This document shows positions 34,160 to 42,847 of a DNA stretch of 64,000 bases, piece by piece. Positions within the stretch are counted from its first letter, which is position 1. The number at the start of each line of letters is the position of its first letter. The translations under genes and the position numbers were made by a program. Under the pieces are notes generated by a model. It was not told the origin of the DNA. It ran no database searches and worked only from the letters and a program-made list of their open reading frames with translations. Source of the DNA: Streptomyces sp. NBC_01431 (lineage in GTDB: Bacteria > Actinomycetota > Actinomycetes > Streptomycetales > Streptomycetaceae); assembly GCF_036231355.1 (NCBI RefSeq), contig NZ_CP109497.1, positions 558,001 through 622,000 of the forward strand. The letters run 5' to 3'.

Positions 34160-36187
34160 GTGTCGGATCAGGTGAAGTCGAGTGAGCAGGACCGGCTGGA
34201 GCGGCTGGGGTCCCTGCTGTCGGGGTCGCGTGCCCAGGAGCGGGTGGGTCGTGCGCTGGGGCAGGGCGGTTCGTACAGCAACATCCTGCTGGGGGCGTTG
34301 CTGCACGGAGCGGAGCGGGTGCGGCGGGGTAAGACGCCCACGGATTTGGAGCGGCCTCTGCTGGATGCGCTGCGGACGGTGGTCTCCGAGGCCGAGTTGA
34401 AGCAGTGGGGGCTGACGTACCGGAACCTGGTCGATCGCCAGGGAAGTCTGGCGATGGTGCCGGAGAGGATCACGCGGCTGTCGGTGGACCAGGGCTACAG
34501 CATCGCTGACCTGAAGCAGGATTTCAGGGGCCTTGCGGACGAGGCTCTGGCGTCTCCGAACGTCCAGATCGTCGACCCCTTCGATGTGGCGGCCGGTAAG
34601 CCTGAAGACCCCGCGTTCATCGCCGCCATGCGTGACACGCGGATCGCGGTGACCGGCTACGCCCGGCCCCCGCAGGTCGCTGCCGCCGTAGCCGGCGACG
34701 GCGTGGGCCAGGCGGTGGAGGCGGTGGGCGGACAGGACACAGGAGAGGACCGTGCGGCCGCCGAGTCCTTCCCGGTGAAGCTGGTGATGGACGAATTCGT
34801 TGTTGCACGGGCCGTCGGAGACCAGTGGGGCGGCAGGGACGAGATTTACTGGACCGCCTCCACGGCCGCCGGCGCAGGGGGGCACTCGTATGTGTCACAG
34901 GAGTTCGGCGGGCTCAAGAAGGGCGATAGTCGCCGCTTCAACTCCAACAACGTCCTCTACCAGGGCAACTCCACCGGCCTCGTAGCGGCGCACATCTCCG
35001 TCTGGGAGGCCGACCAGAGCAGTGAAGAGTGGTGGAGCGCGTTGAAGGGCGCGCTGAACACCGCGGTCAAGCTCATCGACGGGCAGCTGTCGGCCCTGGG
35101 CCTGATCGATGACCTGTTCGGCGGCTTCGGGGTCCCCTTGTGGGTGACGATCGGCTTCGAAGTCGCGAAGGTGTTCGTCGCCACCATCGACATCTGGCGC
35201 AACTACGACGACCTGTCCTGCTCCCGCCTGATCGGACTGGAGCGGCAGGACCTCGCCGTCCTCTCCCACCGTGGCCACGCGACCTGGAACTTCAATGGCG
35301 ACGGACACCACACGCTGAAGGTGGTGTGGGGGCACACGAGTGTGGTGCCGTTTCCCGTCCGCACCCTTGAGTGCGCGCAGCTGACCGGCGACACGTGGGG
35401 CGCACCGGTCTCCCTGGGCTGGAAGAGCATCACGCCGCCTGCTCTGGCCTCCTACAACGGCAAGCTCTACGCCGCCTTCGTCCGCCCCGAGGACCACAAG
35501 GTGATGTGGACCCGCCGGGAGGGGCACCAGTGGAGGAAGCCTGAGCCGGTCGGAAGTGACAACAGCATCTTCGCCCCCGCGCTAGTCGCCGCCCACGGCA
35601 AGCTGTTCTACGCCGTCACGGGCGGTGGCGACAGCCTGTGGTGGCGCACCTTCACCGAAAGCGGGTCCTGGACCCCGCCGCAGAAATTCGAGGGCTACAA
35701 CCCGGGCATCGCGCCAACGATGGCGGCGTTCTCGAACCGGGTGTGGCTGACCCACGTCGGCACCGACGAGAAGGTCTACCTGAACACCCACGACGGCAAA
35801 CAGTGGAGCGGGGCGTACCAGAACAACCGGAACTGGATCACGGAAAACCCCGTCGCGATGGCCGCCACCGGCGACCATGTGTGGCGCATCGCCCGGGGAC
35901 TGGACGGCAAGGTGTACACCACCACCTCCGGCGGCACCTCCAATTGGGACGAGCATCCCGTCCACCCGACGTGGAAGGTTTCCAAGGGCGTCGGCCTCGC
36001 CAGCCACAACGGGAAACTGTGGATCTTCCTGCGGGACATGGACGGCTACCTGCGTGCAGCGACCCGCACCGCAGCCGGTCCCTGGAGTGCCGCCCACTAC
36101 GTCAGCGGAACCAAGAAGATCCCGCTTCAGGGAGAGCCGTCCGCTGCCTCGCACGACGGCAAGCTCTACGTGATGTACACGCGCTGA
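34160..36187 (+). CDS. Large protein with C-terminal beta-propeller (lectin/sialidase-like repeats)
   Basis: 675 residues from GTG 34160 (GAGGGGA upstream). Residues 1-200 are helical without signal peptide. Residues ~205-355 form a beta-rich domain (KLVMDEFVVARAVGDQWGGR, SYVSQEFGGLKKGDSRRFNS) with a hydrophobic helix at ~325-345. From ~400 to the end are about six repeats of the pattern P(A/T)xAxxxGKLYxxxxxxDxxxWxR…W: ALASYNGKLYAAFVRPEDHK, ALVAAHGKLFYAVTGGGDSL, TMAAFSNRVWLTHVGTDEKV, AMAATGDHVWRIARGLDGKV, GLASHNGKLWIFLRDMDGYL and SAASHDGKLYVMYTR. Such repeats fold as a beta-propeller, as in sialidases and fucose-binding lectins. Enzyme residues are not evident, so glycan binding is more likely. 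It may belong functionally with the toxin-like protein at 40037. Confidence 0.75.
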   Translation: MSDQVKSSEQDRLERLGSLLSGSRAQERVGRALGQGGSYSNILLGALLHGAERVRRGKTPTDLERPLLDALRTVVSEAELKQWGLTYRNLVDRQGSLAMVPERITRLSVDQGYSIADLKQDFRGLADEALASPNVQIVDPFDVAAGKPEDPAFIAAMRDTRIAVTGYARPPQVAAAVAGDGVGQAVEAVGGQDTGEDRAAAESFPVKLVMDEFVVARAVGDQWGGRDEIYWTASTAAGAGGHSYVSQEFGGLKKGDSRRFNSNNVLYQGNSTGLVAAHISVWEADQSSEEWWSALKGALNTAVKLIDGQLSALGLIDDLFGGFGVPLWVTIGFEVAKVFVATIDIWRNYDDLSCSRLIGLERQDLAVLSHRGHATWNFNGDGHHTLKVVWGHTSVVPFPVRTLECAQLTGDTWGAPVSLGWKSITPPALASYNGKLYAAFVRPEDHKVMWTRREGHQWRKPEPVGSDNSIFAPALVAAHGKLFYAVTGGGDSLWWRTFTESGSWTPPQKFEGYNPGIAPTMAAFSNRVWLTHVGTDEKVYLNTHDGKQWSGAYQNNRNWITENPVAMAATGDHVWRIARGLDGKVYTTTSGGTSNWDEHPVHPTWKVSKGVGLASHNGKLWIFLRDMDGYLRAATRTAAGPWSAAHYVSGTKKIPLQGEPSAASHDGKLYVMYTR

Positions 36188-36244
36188 ACCGTACGGCCAA
36201 GGGCACTCAAGGCCACCCGAGAGCAAGCCCGCGTGGTCCTGCCC

Positions 36245-36264
36245 CTAGGGCCTGTTGTGAAAGT
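36245..36264. repeat. Solo 20-bp end of an IS5-type element
   Basis: CTAGGGCCTGTTGTGAAAGT, the exact inverted copy of the sequence at 39641-39660. It lies 57 bp after the beta-propeller gene. CTAG at both outer ends could be a shared target. Confidence 0.7.
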
Positions 36265-36314
36265 GCCGACGGGCCGGACGAGGTGATGCCCAGGTCCGGC
36301 CCGTCCGCTCGTTT

Positions 36315-37220
36315 CTACAGGTCGAGCTGGTACTGGAGTGTCGTGTGCGTGGGCACGTAGCCGAGGCTGTCGCTGATGTGTCTCATGTGCGTGTTGCTGT
36401 CGGCAGTGTCGGTCAGGAGGCCGCCGAGGTCTGGATAGCGCCCGTGGGCTTGTCGGATCGACTCGGCCTTCATCCATCGGCCGAGTCCGTGTCCCCGGTG
36501 TTCGGGCAGCACGCCGGTGCCGTAGTGCTGGCCATCACCCGTGCCATTGCCGGGGACGACGAGTTCGGTGAATCCGGCGATCGAGTTGTCGCAGGTGTCG
36601 ATGGCGACGACCGTGTGCAACTGGTTGCCGCGCTCTTCGACGTCCTTCGCCGCAGCCCGAACCCGCTCCACGTCCCAAGCCACGGTGCCGTAGTCGGTGT
36701 CCTCCATGGGCATATCGTCCATGGCCCGGCGTGAGGCGGCGAACGTCTGGGCAAGGGCGTCGGGGACGGTTCCCTGCCATGACGCCAGCCGGTAGCCGGG
36801 ATGCGGACGCTCGATGACCTCGGCGAGGGCGATGGCGTCCACGTCGGCCAGCGGCAAGCGGGCGAACCTCAAGGTGAGGACCTTGCGGAAGCCGCGGGCC
36901 AGCAGGAAGTGATCGCCGGGCGATCCGGCCTGGGCCTGCGCGCTGACGCAGCGCCGGGCGTTGTCCCGGGCGACTGTCACGGCCGTGTCGAGGAGCCGGG
37001 AGCCGACGCCCTTGCGGCGCTCCACGGGATGGACGTGGAGGGTCAGTTCGGCCAGGTGCTCTTGTCCGCCATCGAACAGGCGCAGAAAGGCCGTCCCGAC
37101 GGGGATGGAATCGGCGTCAGACGCCAGCCATGCAAGGCGTCGGCTGTGCGCCCCGTGAGCAGGGTCGGTCAGTGGGGTGATGCGGAGCGACAAGGTGTCT
37201 CCGTCGTGAGGAGTTGGCAA
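36315..37220 (-). CDS. Tandem GNAT-domain acetyltransferase
   Basis: 301 residues containing two GNAT folds. The acetyl-CoA loop of the first is LHVHPVERRKGVGSRLLDTA (~80-100), of the second GTGVLPEHRGHGLGRWMKAE (~235-255). Double GNAT proteins include mycothiol synthase and aminoglycoside acetyltransferase relatives, but this one's substrate is unknown. Start ATG 37220 gives a full first domain. It lies alone between the solo IS end (36245) and the IS5 transposase tail (37381), so it may travel with that element. Confidence 0.85.
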   Translation of the reverse strand: MPTPHDGDTLSLRITPLTDPAHGAHSRRLAWLASDADSIPVGTAFLRLFDGGQEHLAELTLHVHPVERRKGVGSRLLDTAVTVARDNARRCVSAQAQAGSPGDHFLLARGFRKVLTLRFARLPLADVDAIALAEVIERPHPGYRLASWQGTVPDALAQTFAASRRAMDDMPMEDTDYGTVAWDVERVRAAAKDVEERGNQLHTVVAIDTCDNSIAGFTELVVPGNGTGDGQHYGTGVLPEHRGHGLGRWMKAESIRQAHGRYPDLGGLLTDTADSNTHMRHISDSLGYVPTHTTLQYQLDL

Positions 37221-37440
37221 AGGTCAGTACGCGGGCTCAACTGCTGGGCACTCCTGCGCATGTGCTCCACACCTCCTCGTCGACAGTGCCGGTCCGGATC
37301 AACATGGACGGCTCGGAGAACGTAGCTGGTCTTTCGGCTCATCGGCAAAGGGTTAACTGAAGGCTGTTGCGGCTGCGGGGTCACAGCCACTCATTGATGG
37401 CCGCGACCAGCACGGTTGCTTCGTAGCGGACGGCGAGTTT

Positions 37441-38795
37441 GATGCCCCTATGGATGTCAATATCGTCCTGCGGCTGGCGCTGGTGCAGGAGTGGCCTTCC
37501 CGTGCATGGTGATGAGTTGGTAGATCTCGCGGGCGACGTAGCGTTTGAGGCAGCGGATGGCCTCGCGGCGGGTCTTGCCTTCGGCGATGCGTCGTTCCAG
37601 GTACTCGCGGCTGCGGCTCTCCCAGCGCAGTCGGGCCAGGACGATTGTGTAGAGGGCGGAGTTGGCTTGTCGGTCACCGCCTCGGTTGAGCCTGCGACGC
37701 TGAGTCTTGCCGGATGATGCCTCCACCGGGCTGACGCCACAGAGGGCGGCGAAGGAAGCCTCGCCGCCCATCCGGTCCGGGTTGTCGCCGGCTGCTATCA
37801 GCAATGCGGCCGCGGTGTCAGGGCCGACGCCGTAGCAGTCCAGGAGCTTCGGCGCGTAGGAGGTGATCGCCGAGGTGATCCGTCTGGTGAGGTCGTTGAT
37901 CTCCTCGGTGAGGTGACGGATCCGGCTGGCTAGCAGCCGCAGGGTGTGGCGTGCAGCCATGGCCGGGGTGGCCCCGGCTGAGTCCTCCAACTCGGAGCAT
38001 CGACGGATGAGTTTAGGGTTGCTGAGGCCTGCCAGCGATTCACGCAGCGCGGGGTCTGCGGAGACCAGGACGGCCTTGAGCTGGTTGATCGCTTGCGAGC
38101 GTGACTTGACCGCAGAGCTCTTGGCCATCAACATCCGGACTGCCTCCACCGGACCGTCGGTGGTCTTGGCGGTGGCGGTGGCGCGGCCTGAGAGCACCGC
38201 TTGGGCGGCGGCCGCCGCGTCGATCGCGTCGGTCTTTCCTCGTCGGCGCCGCAAGGCCTTGTCCGGCTGGTTGACCTCGGTGACCGCGATGCCTTCGCTC
38301 TGAAGGTAGCGGGTCAGCGCGGCACCATAGGAGCCGGTGCACTCGACTCCAGCCCGCTTCAGAATTCCGAAGGCCCGTGCCCATGAAAGGAGTTGTCGGT
38401 ATCCCTCTCGCGTGGTCGGGAAGCTACGAGTGTCAAGCATGGCTCCGGTAGAAGTGATCACCGCAGCGACGTGCACATCCTTGTGGGTGTCCACGCCCAG
38501 CACGATGTCCTCTGGGTGGCTGGTCGTGTCGTGCGGCGGAGGGGCTTGCCGGGTCATGCTGGGCACGGTCGTCTGTCTCCTGAACGCCTGGGGGGACTGG
38601 TGGCCGGCGCCGGGCCGGTGAGGCGGTCAGGACTGTGACGGTGCGCGTCGCGAAGGCCCCTATCGGGACACGCCCACTGGTCCGGCGGCAGCACGCACCG
38701 CCTCGGGCAGTGGTCGGCAGATCAAGCTCAAGGCATCAGCGCCAGTCGTACCTCGGGCCAGACCACCGCCCGGGGCGGCACCCGACCATCCTCAC
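37441..38795 (-). mobile_element. IS110-family insertion sequence
   Basis: About 1.35 kb inserted in the IS5 transposase; the ends are placed where the IS5 reading frame is lost and regained. No terminal repeats or target duplication are seen, as usual for IS110. It contains one intact transposase gene and ~230 bp of non-coding DNA upstream of it. Confidence 0.7.
37457..38566 (-). CDS. IS110-family transposase
   Basis: 369 residues, apparently intact. The N-terminal RuvC-like DEDD domain shows VLGVDTHKDVHVAAVI, GVECTGSYGAALTRYL and GKTDAIDAAAAAQAVL; the C-terminal domain shows LLDCYGVGPDTAAALLIAAG, ASFAALCGVSPVEASSGKT with the catalytic serine region, RRLNRGGDRQANSALYTIVL and CLKRYVAREIYQ. 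Normal length. It is related to, but clearly different from, the IS110 fragment at 7695-8296. Confidence 0.92.
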   Translation of the reverse strand: MPSMTRQAPPPHDTTSHPEDIVLGVDTHKDVHVAAVITSTGAMLDTRSFPTTREGYRQLLSWARAFGILKRAGVECTGSYGAALTRYLQSEGIAVTEVNQPDKALRRRRGKTDAIDAAAAAQAVLSGRATATAKTTDGPVEAVRMLMAKSSAVKSRSQAINQLKAVLVSADPALRESLAGLSNPKLIRRCSELEDSAGATPAMAARHTLRLLASRIRHLTEEINDLTRRITSAITSYAPKLLDCYGVGPDTAAALLIAAGDNPDRMGGEASFAALCGVSPVEASSGKTQRRRLNRGGDRQANSALYTIVLARLRWESRSREYLERRIAEGKTRREAIRCLKRYVAREIYQLITMHGKATPAPAPAAGRY

Positions 38796-39660
38796 AGTCG
38801 TATCTCGTGGCCACGGCCCGGTGGCGCTTGAGGCGATTGATCCCGCATTCGACCGCGTGCCTCTCGCGGTAGTCGGCCCTGTCGAACGTCGGCGGGCGGC
38901 CGCCGCGGTAGCCGAGCTTCTTACGGTTGCGGACCTGGTCCTTCTTCTCCGGGATCGTGCACCGGATCCCACGTCGGCGCAGGTAGGCACGGTTCTTCCG
39001 GGAGCCGTACGCCTTGTCGGCACGCACTCTGTCCGGCCGCTTGCGTGGACGCCCCAGACCCTGCCGTCGCACCCGGATGTTCTCCAGGACCGGTTCGAAC
39101 TGCGGGGAATCCCCGCGCTGCCCGGCCGTGATCACAATCGACATGGGCTTCTGGCCCTGCTCGACCGCGAGATGGACCTTGGTGGTCAGCCCGCCTCGCG
39201 AGCGCCCGAGACCGTGGTCGTCCGGCTCGACCTCAACGCCGCCGGGCGGCTCCTTCTGAAGATCCCCCCTTTGACCGCTCCGGCGGCGTGCTGGTGGGCG
39301 CGGCAGATCGTCGAGTCGACACTGACATCCCAGGTGATCAGGTCCTTCGCGTCCGCCTGGGCCTGCAGTTCGGTGAAGACTCGCTTCCACGTGCCGTCGC
39401 GCTGATGGCGCCGGAACAGGTCGTAGACCCGATCCCACGGCCCGTACCGCTCGGGCACATCCCGCCAGGGCGTCCCGGTCCGGGTCCGCCACCGTATGCC
39501 GTCGATCAGCTGCCGCCTCGGCCATATCGGCGGCCGGCCAGGCTTCTTGCCCTTCGGCAACAACGGCTCCAGCCTGGCCCACTGCTCGTCCGTCAGATCT
39601 CCACGCGCCACAGCGCGTGATCATTCCATGACCAAGATCGACTTTCACAACAGGCCCTAG

Positions 39661-40036
39661 TGCGTACTGCCGATCACCGCCCGCCTCCGGAGCCACGCGC
39701 GCGGGCGAGGCGGAGGGCCTGGACGAAGTGCCGCTGGGCGGCATCGTGCTGACCGGCACCGAAGGCCATCCACTCCGCCGGGACAACTCAGCGGGGGCGG
39801 AGAAGAGTTAACGGTCGATCAGGTTGGCGAAGCGGCCTTGCCGCCCTCAAGGTGCGCTCGCCGGATGGTGCAGCGTTCCGGGGCCAGCCTTGGTGGAGGC
39901 CACAGGTGTACGCGACCGAATACGTGTAGTTGCGGTGATCGTTTTTGTGTGAAGCGAGGGCGTTGCTGTGGACTCGCCCTTAGCCTCGAATCCGCGTACC
40001 CGCACAACGCGGGTATATCCAAGCAAAGGGGGGCTT
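39661..40036. other. Upstream region of the toxin-like gene
   Basis: About 375 bp without a gene. An A/T-richer patch near 39920-39960 (GTGATCGTTTTTGTGTGAAG) and a CCCGCACAACGCGGG-like hairpin near 40000 may be regulatory. AAGCAAAGGGGGGC sits just before the GTG start. Confidence 0.4.
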
Positions 40037-41464
40037 GTGCCGAACCTCGAGACTTTCGGTGACATCGACATCCGTTACACCACCGCCAGAACGCGGATCT
40101 GGAGCAGCATGGGGGCACGCGGCCGCAGGGGCGTCAACGTCTGGCTCCCGAGGCCGCCGGGCCTTGTTGGGACGGGTGGGTGGCGTCCGTTGGCGACCTA
40201 CGTGTTCACGGCGGACACGCCCGGCTCGGCCGGCGACATCGTGCTCTTACCTGACCTGGCTTCCGAGACCGGCCGTCCGATGCCGCTGCTGCGTAACCGG
40301 GGCAACGGGCAGGGTCCGTTGGCCAGTCCGGTGCGTTACGAGCGGATCTGGCGCGACAAGGGCAGCGGAGCGAGCCTGTATGGGTCGGCGTGGCGGCCGA
40401 TCCCGCCGGCTGGGTATGTGGCGCTGGGGGATGTGTGGTGGGAGGGCTGGGACACCGCGCCGCCGCTGAATGCCATCTGGTGTGTGAAGAAGGAGCACGC
40501 GGGCCGCGCTTACGCCCGCGCGGCACGGGTGACCCCGCAGTTGTGGAACGACGCAGGGACCGGGTCCGATGTCGATGTGGCGGTGTGGGGGCTGGATGCC
40601 CCGCTCACCTCGGTGACGGACACGGCCGAGCGGCTGTTTTTGGCCGTGGAGCACACGACGACGGTGAACCACCACAACGTGGCGGACCCGACCCCCACTT
40701 CGTGGGTGCTGGAGGTACCCGCTGATGTCGTGACGCGGGAGGTGCCCGAGCCGCCGCGGATGACGTCGACCGCGCAGCCCTCTGCCCCCGTCCCGGTGAC
40801 GGACCGCATCGTGCGGGTGCCGTTCACCGCGGTGAACGACCCCGACCGCAGCGAGCAGTGGAAGATCGACAACAGCCCCTTCTACTCCATCCGCCGCCAG
40901 GTCAGCTACGAGGTGGCTGTCTACGGCCACAACCGCGACGGGTCGAGGCCCGCCGTCGCGGGCGAGGAAGTGAAGACCGGGATCACCAAGGAGGAGAGCG
41001 AGACCTTCACCGAGAAGACCACCATCACGGTTTCCGCCAGCGCCGGCATCTCCTTCAAGGCACTGTCCGTGGGAGCCTCGGTCGACATCACCCGGGAGAC
41101 CGGCTACGAGTCGCGGACCACGGTCACCCAGTTCGAGGAAAAATCCGTACCCAAGCAGATCAGCATCCCCCCGCAGTCGGCCGGCGTGCTGTGGGTGAAG
41201 GTCCACCACTTGGAGGTCTACCGCGCGGACGACACCCTCGTCGGCGGTGAAACGCTGACCTTCAGGATCAACAACTCCTTCGTCGTGGGTGAGTACCCGC
41301 TGGGCACCGGCGTCATCGAAGTCCCGACCGCGGCGGAAGCCGAGCCCGAGTTCTCCCAGGCTCCCGACATCGACTGGGAGACCGGAGAAGGCTTGCCGCA
41401 GATCGATACCGCCGCACTGGCCAAACAAGCCGAGCAGAACGCTGGAGACCAGCCAGCCAGCTGA
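40037..41464 (+). CDS. Vps62-like protein with aerolysin/ETX-MTX2-like pore-forming segment
   Basis: 475 residues from GTG 40037 with a strong ribosome binding site. Residues ~50-225 resemble the plant/fungal Vps62 (DUF946) domain also found in bacterial toxins: LLRNRGNGQG, ASLYGSAWRPIPPAGYVALG DVWWEGWDTAPPLNAIWCVK. Residues ~260-420 have the Ser/Thr-rich alternating pattern of aerolysin-type beta-pore formers: KEESETFTEKTTITVSASAG, SVGASVDITRETGYESRTTV, followed by VLWVKVHHLEVYR. No signal peptide, as in many crystal or insecticidal proteins. A hairpin follows the gene. Family calls are by eye; an alternative is a non-toxic structural protein. Compare the beta-propeller protein at 34160. Confidence 0.7.
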   Translation: MPNLETFGDIDIRYTTARTRIWSSMGARGRRGVNVWLPRPPGLVGTGGWRPLATYVFTADTPGSAGDIVLLPDLASETGRPMPLLRNRGNGQGPLASPVRYERIWRDKGSGASLYGSAWRPIPPAGYVALGDVWWEGWDTAPPLNAIWCVKKEHAGRAYARAARVTPQLWNDAGTGSDVDVAVWGLDAPLTSVTDTAERLFLAVEHTTTVNHHNVADPTPTSWVLEVPADVVTREVPEPPRMTSTAQPSAPVPVTDRIVRVPFTAVNDPDRSEQWKIDNSPFYSIRRQVSYEVAVYGHNRDGSRPAVAGEEVKTGITKEESETFTEKTTITVSASAGISFKALSVGASVDITRETGYESRTTVTQFEEKSVPKQISIPPQSAGVLWVKVHHLEVYRADDTLVGGETLTFRINNSFVVGEYPLGTGVIEVPTAAEAEPEFSQAPDIDWETGEGLPQIDTAALAKQAEQNAGDQPAS

Positions 41465-41489
41465 GGTACCCCCAGCCCTGTGCCCTGCT

Positions 41490-41520
41490 GGCCCCGGGGG
41501 CGTTGCTGTTTCCCGGGGCC
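41490..41520 (+). terminator. Hairpin terminator after the toxin-like gene
   Basis: GGCCCCGGG (41490-41498) and CCCGGGGCC (41512-41520) form a perfect 9-bp stem around a 13-base loop containing GTTGCTGTTT. It starts 25 bp after the stop codon. Confidence 0.6.
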
Positions 41521-41710
41521 CGCGTGCTGCTCCGTCGGACTGCGGGGATGCAAGAATTGGACCGCCGGGGGCCTCGCATTCTCTCCTCGCGCAGGGGCTT
41601 GCCCGAGCCAAACTAAGAAACGGCCGCCGACCCCCGCTTCCTGCGACCCGGTCCCCCGGGCATCGGTGCCCGTTTACCGCGCGGTGATGACGCTCAATCT
41701 TGTGGGTTTG

Positions 41711-42283
41711 CTATGCGGGATCCAGTGGTCCGAGCAGCCATACGCCGGTGGAGTTGGGTTCCTCGTTGAAGTAGAACTCACGGATTGCCTGAAGCATGTC
41801 GTCCCGGCTGATCAGCCCGTCGGCGTCCTGGTCGAGGCGGCCGAAGACTTCGCGAGCGTCCGGTTCAGGCACTCCCATCAGGGCGCCAGACCAGCGAACC
41901 TGCTCATCCCGGGTCAGTTTCCCGTCGCCGTCCTCGTCCGCGATGTCCATCAGCGCGTCGAGGAACGGCAAGTACCCGGCGTCGAAGGAAGCGGGGGTCA
42001 CCAGCAACCCGGCGGCGAACGCAGCCTGATACTCGGCGAGGCTGATGCGACCATCGACGTCGGTATCCGCAGCCCGGGACAGGTGATGCCACAAGCCGTC
42101 GCTCAGCTCTCGCATGTGCTTGAGCGCGGGAGTGTCGGGCGCGAGGCGGAAGGCGCCAGCGAGGCGGTCGCAGGCCGACTCAAAGTCGGCGCGGTCGATA
42201 TAGCCGTCACGGTTGGTGTCGAAGGTGGCGAAGCGGCGGGCGAGCTTGCGCTGCAGAAACGGCGAGATATCCATGCCTGACAC
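41711..42283 (-). CDS. EF-hand calcium-binding protein (calerythrin-like)
   Basis: 190 residues with four EF-hand loops: DTNRDGYIDRADF, DTDVDGRISLAEY, DEDGDGKLTRDEQ and DQDADGLISRDD. All have acidic residues at loop positions 1, 3 and 5 and, where visible, 12. Size and layout match calerythrin-type bacterial calcium-binding proteins and sarcoplasmic-type EF-hand proteins. Cytoplasmic; probably a calcium buffer or sensor. It converges on the toxin-like gene from the other side of a hairpin, so the two are not co-transcribed. GTG 42283 or ATG 42274 could be the start. Confidence 0.92.
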   Translation of the reverse strand: MSGMDISPFLQRKLARRFATFDTNRDGYIDRADFESACDRLAGAFRLAPDTPALKHMRELSDGLWHHLSRAADTDVDGRISLAEYQAAFAAGLLVTPASFDAGYLPFLDALMDIADEDGDGKLTRDEQVRWSGALMGVPEPDAREVFGRLDQDADGLISRDDMLQAIREFYFNEEPNSTGVWLLGPLDPA

Positions 42284-42394
42284 CCTGTCTGCGGAAGCGG
42301 CGCTTGAAAAGGCACCGACCGGCCTTATCGCGGTACCTCATCAGCGGTATGAACAGCATGTGCCGCTTTTCGCGCACCCCAGACGACGCGATCG

Positions 42395-42790
42395 AGGTTG
42401 CCTGAAACCCGGAGTTCCCGTGCGAGTCGTTCGCCATCGAGGACACCCTCCACCCCGACAGGCTCATCCTCGGCTCGACGCCGAGCACTCCTGGACCCAG
42501 GCCGTACTTCGCCAGTGCTTCGGCCGTCGCCCAACAGCTCCACTAGCTCAGCCACGGTCACCGATCCCCAGGCCGTCGACAACGCCCGCAAGACGCACCC
42601 CCGAACTCGACTACATCGACGACCCGATCGCCGCCGCCCAGGGCGCCGACCTGCTGCTGCACCTCACCGAATGGCCGCAGTTCTCCCACGTCGACCCACA
42701 CCGGCTCGCCTCCCGCGCCGCGAACCCGAAGGTCATCGACGGCCGCGGCCCTCTCAACGCCGAGACCTGGCGCGAGGCCTGGCGCTCTAC
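42395..42790 (+). pseudogene. UDP-glucose 6-dehydrogenase-like remnant
   Basis: Pieces in different frames read SFAIEDTLHPDRLILGS, then VTDPQAVDNARK, LDYIDDPIAAAQGADLLLHL, TEWPQFSHVDPHRLASRAAN PKVIDGRGPLN-ETWREA. The latter is the C-terminal UDP-binding domain of UDP-glucose/GDP-mannose dehydrogenases (ADLLLHLTEW, VIDGRG). The NAD-binding domain and catalytic cysteine are missing and the frame is broken. It runs directly into a 12-bp repeat array. Confidence 0.7.
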
Positions 42791-42847
42791 TACCGGCCCT
42801 ACTACCGGCGCTCCTACCGCGGTAACTACCGGTGCTACTACCGGTGT
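42788..42847. repeat. 12-bp tandem array A (5 units)
   Basis: Five consecutive 12-mers: TACTACCGGCCC, TACTACCGGCGC, TCCTACCGCGGT, AACTACCGGTGC, TACTACCGGTGT. It begins at the 3' end of the dehydrogenase remnant. Confidence 0.8.

Larger units (their letters stand above)
37381..39611 (-). pseudogene. IS5-family transposase, split by IS110
   Basis: From ATG 39611: MARGDLTDEQWARLEPLLPK, GTPWRDVPERYGPWDRVYDL FRRHQRDGTW, WDVSVDSTICRAHQHAAGA with the first aspartate. A shift of frame (normal for two-frame IS5 elements) at about 39240 leads to DDHGLGRSRGGLTTKVHLAV, RVRADKAYGSRKNRAYLRRR and VECGINRLKRHRAVATRYD. The final 19 residues lie 1.35 kb away at 37381-37440. The insertion inactivates it. Confidence 0.85.
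37381..39660 (-). mobile_element. IS5-family element interrupted by an IS110 element
   Basis: The right end is the 20-bp repeat at 39641-39660, just upstream of the transposase start at 39611. The transposase frame runs to VATRYD near 38797, is broken by an IS110 copy, and ends with KLAVRYEATVLVAAINEWL at 37381-37440. The left end is either a degenerate repeat just after 37381 or the perfect copy at 36245, in which case the element includes the GNAT gene. Confidence 0.7.
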
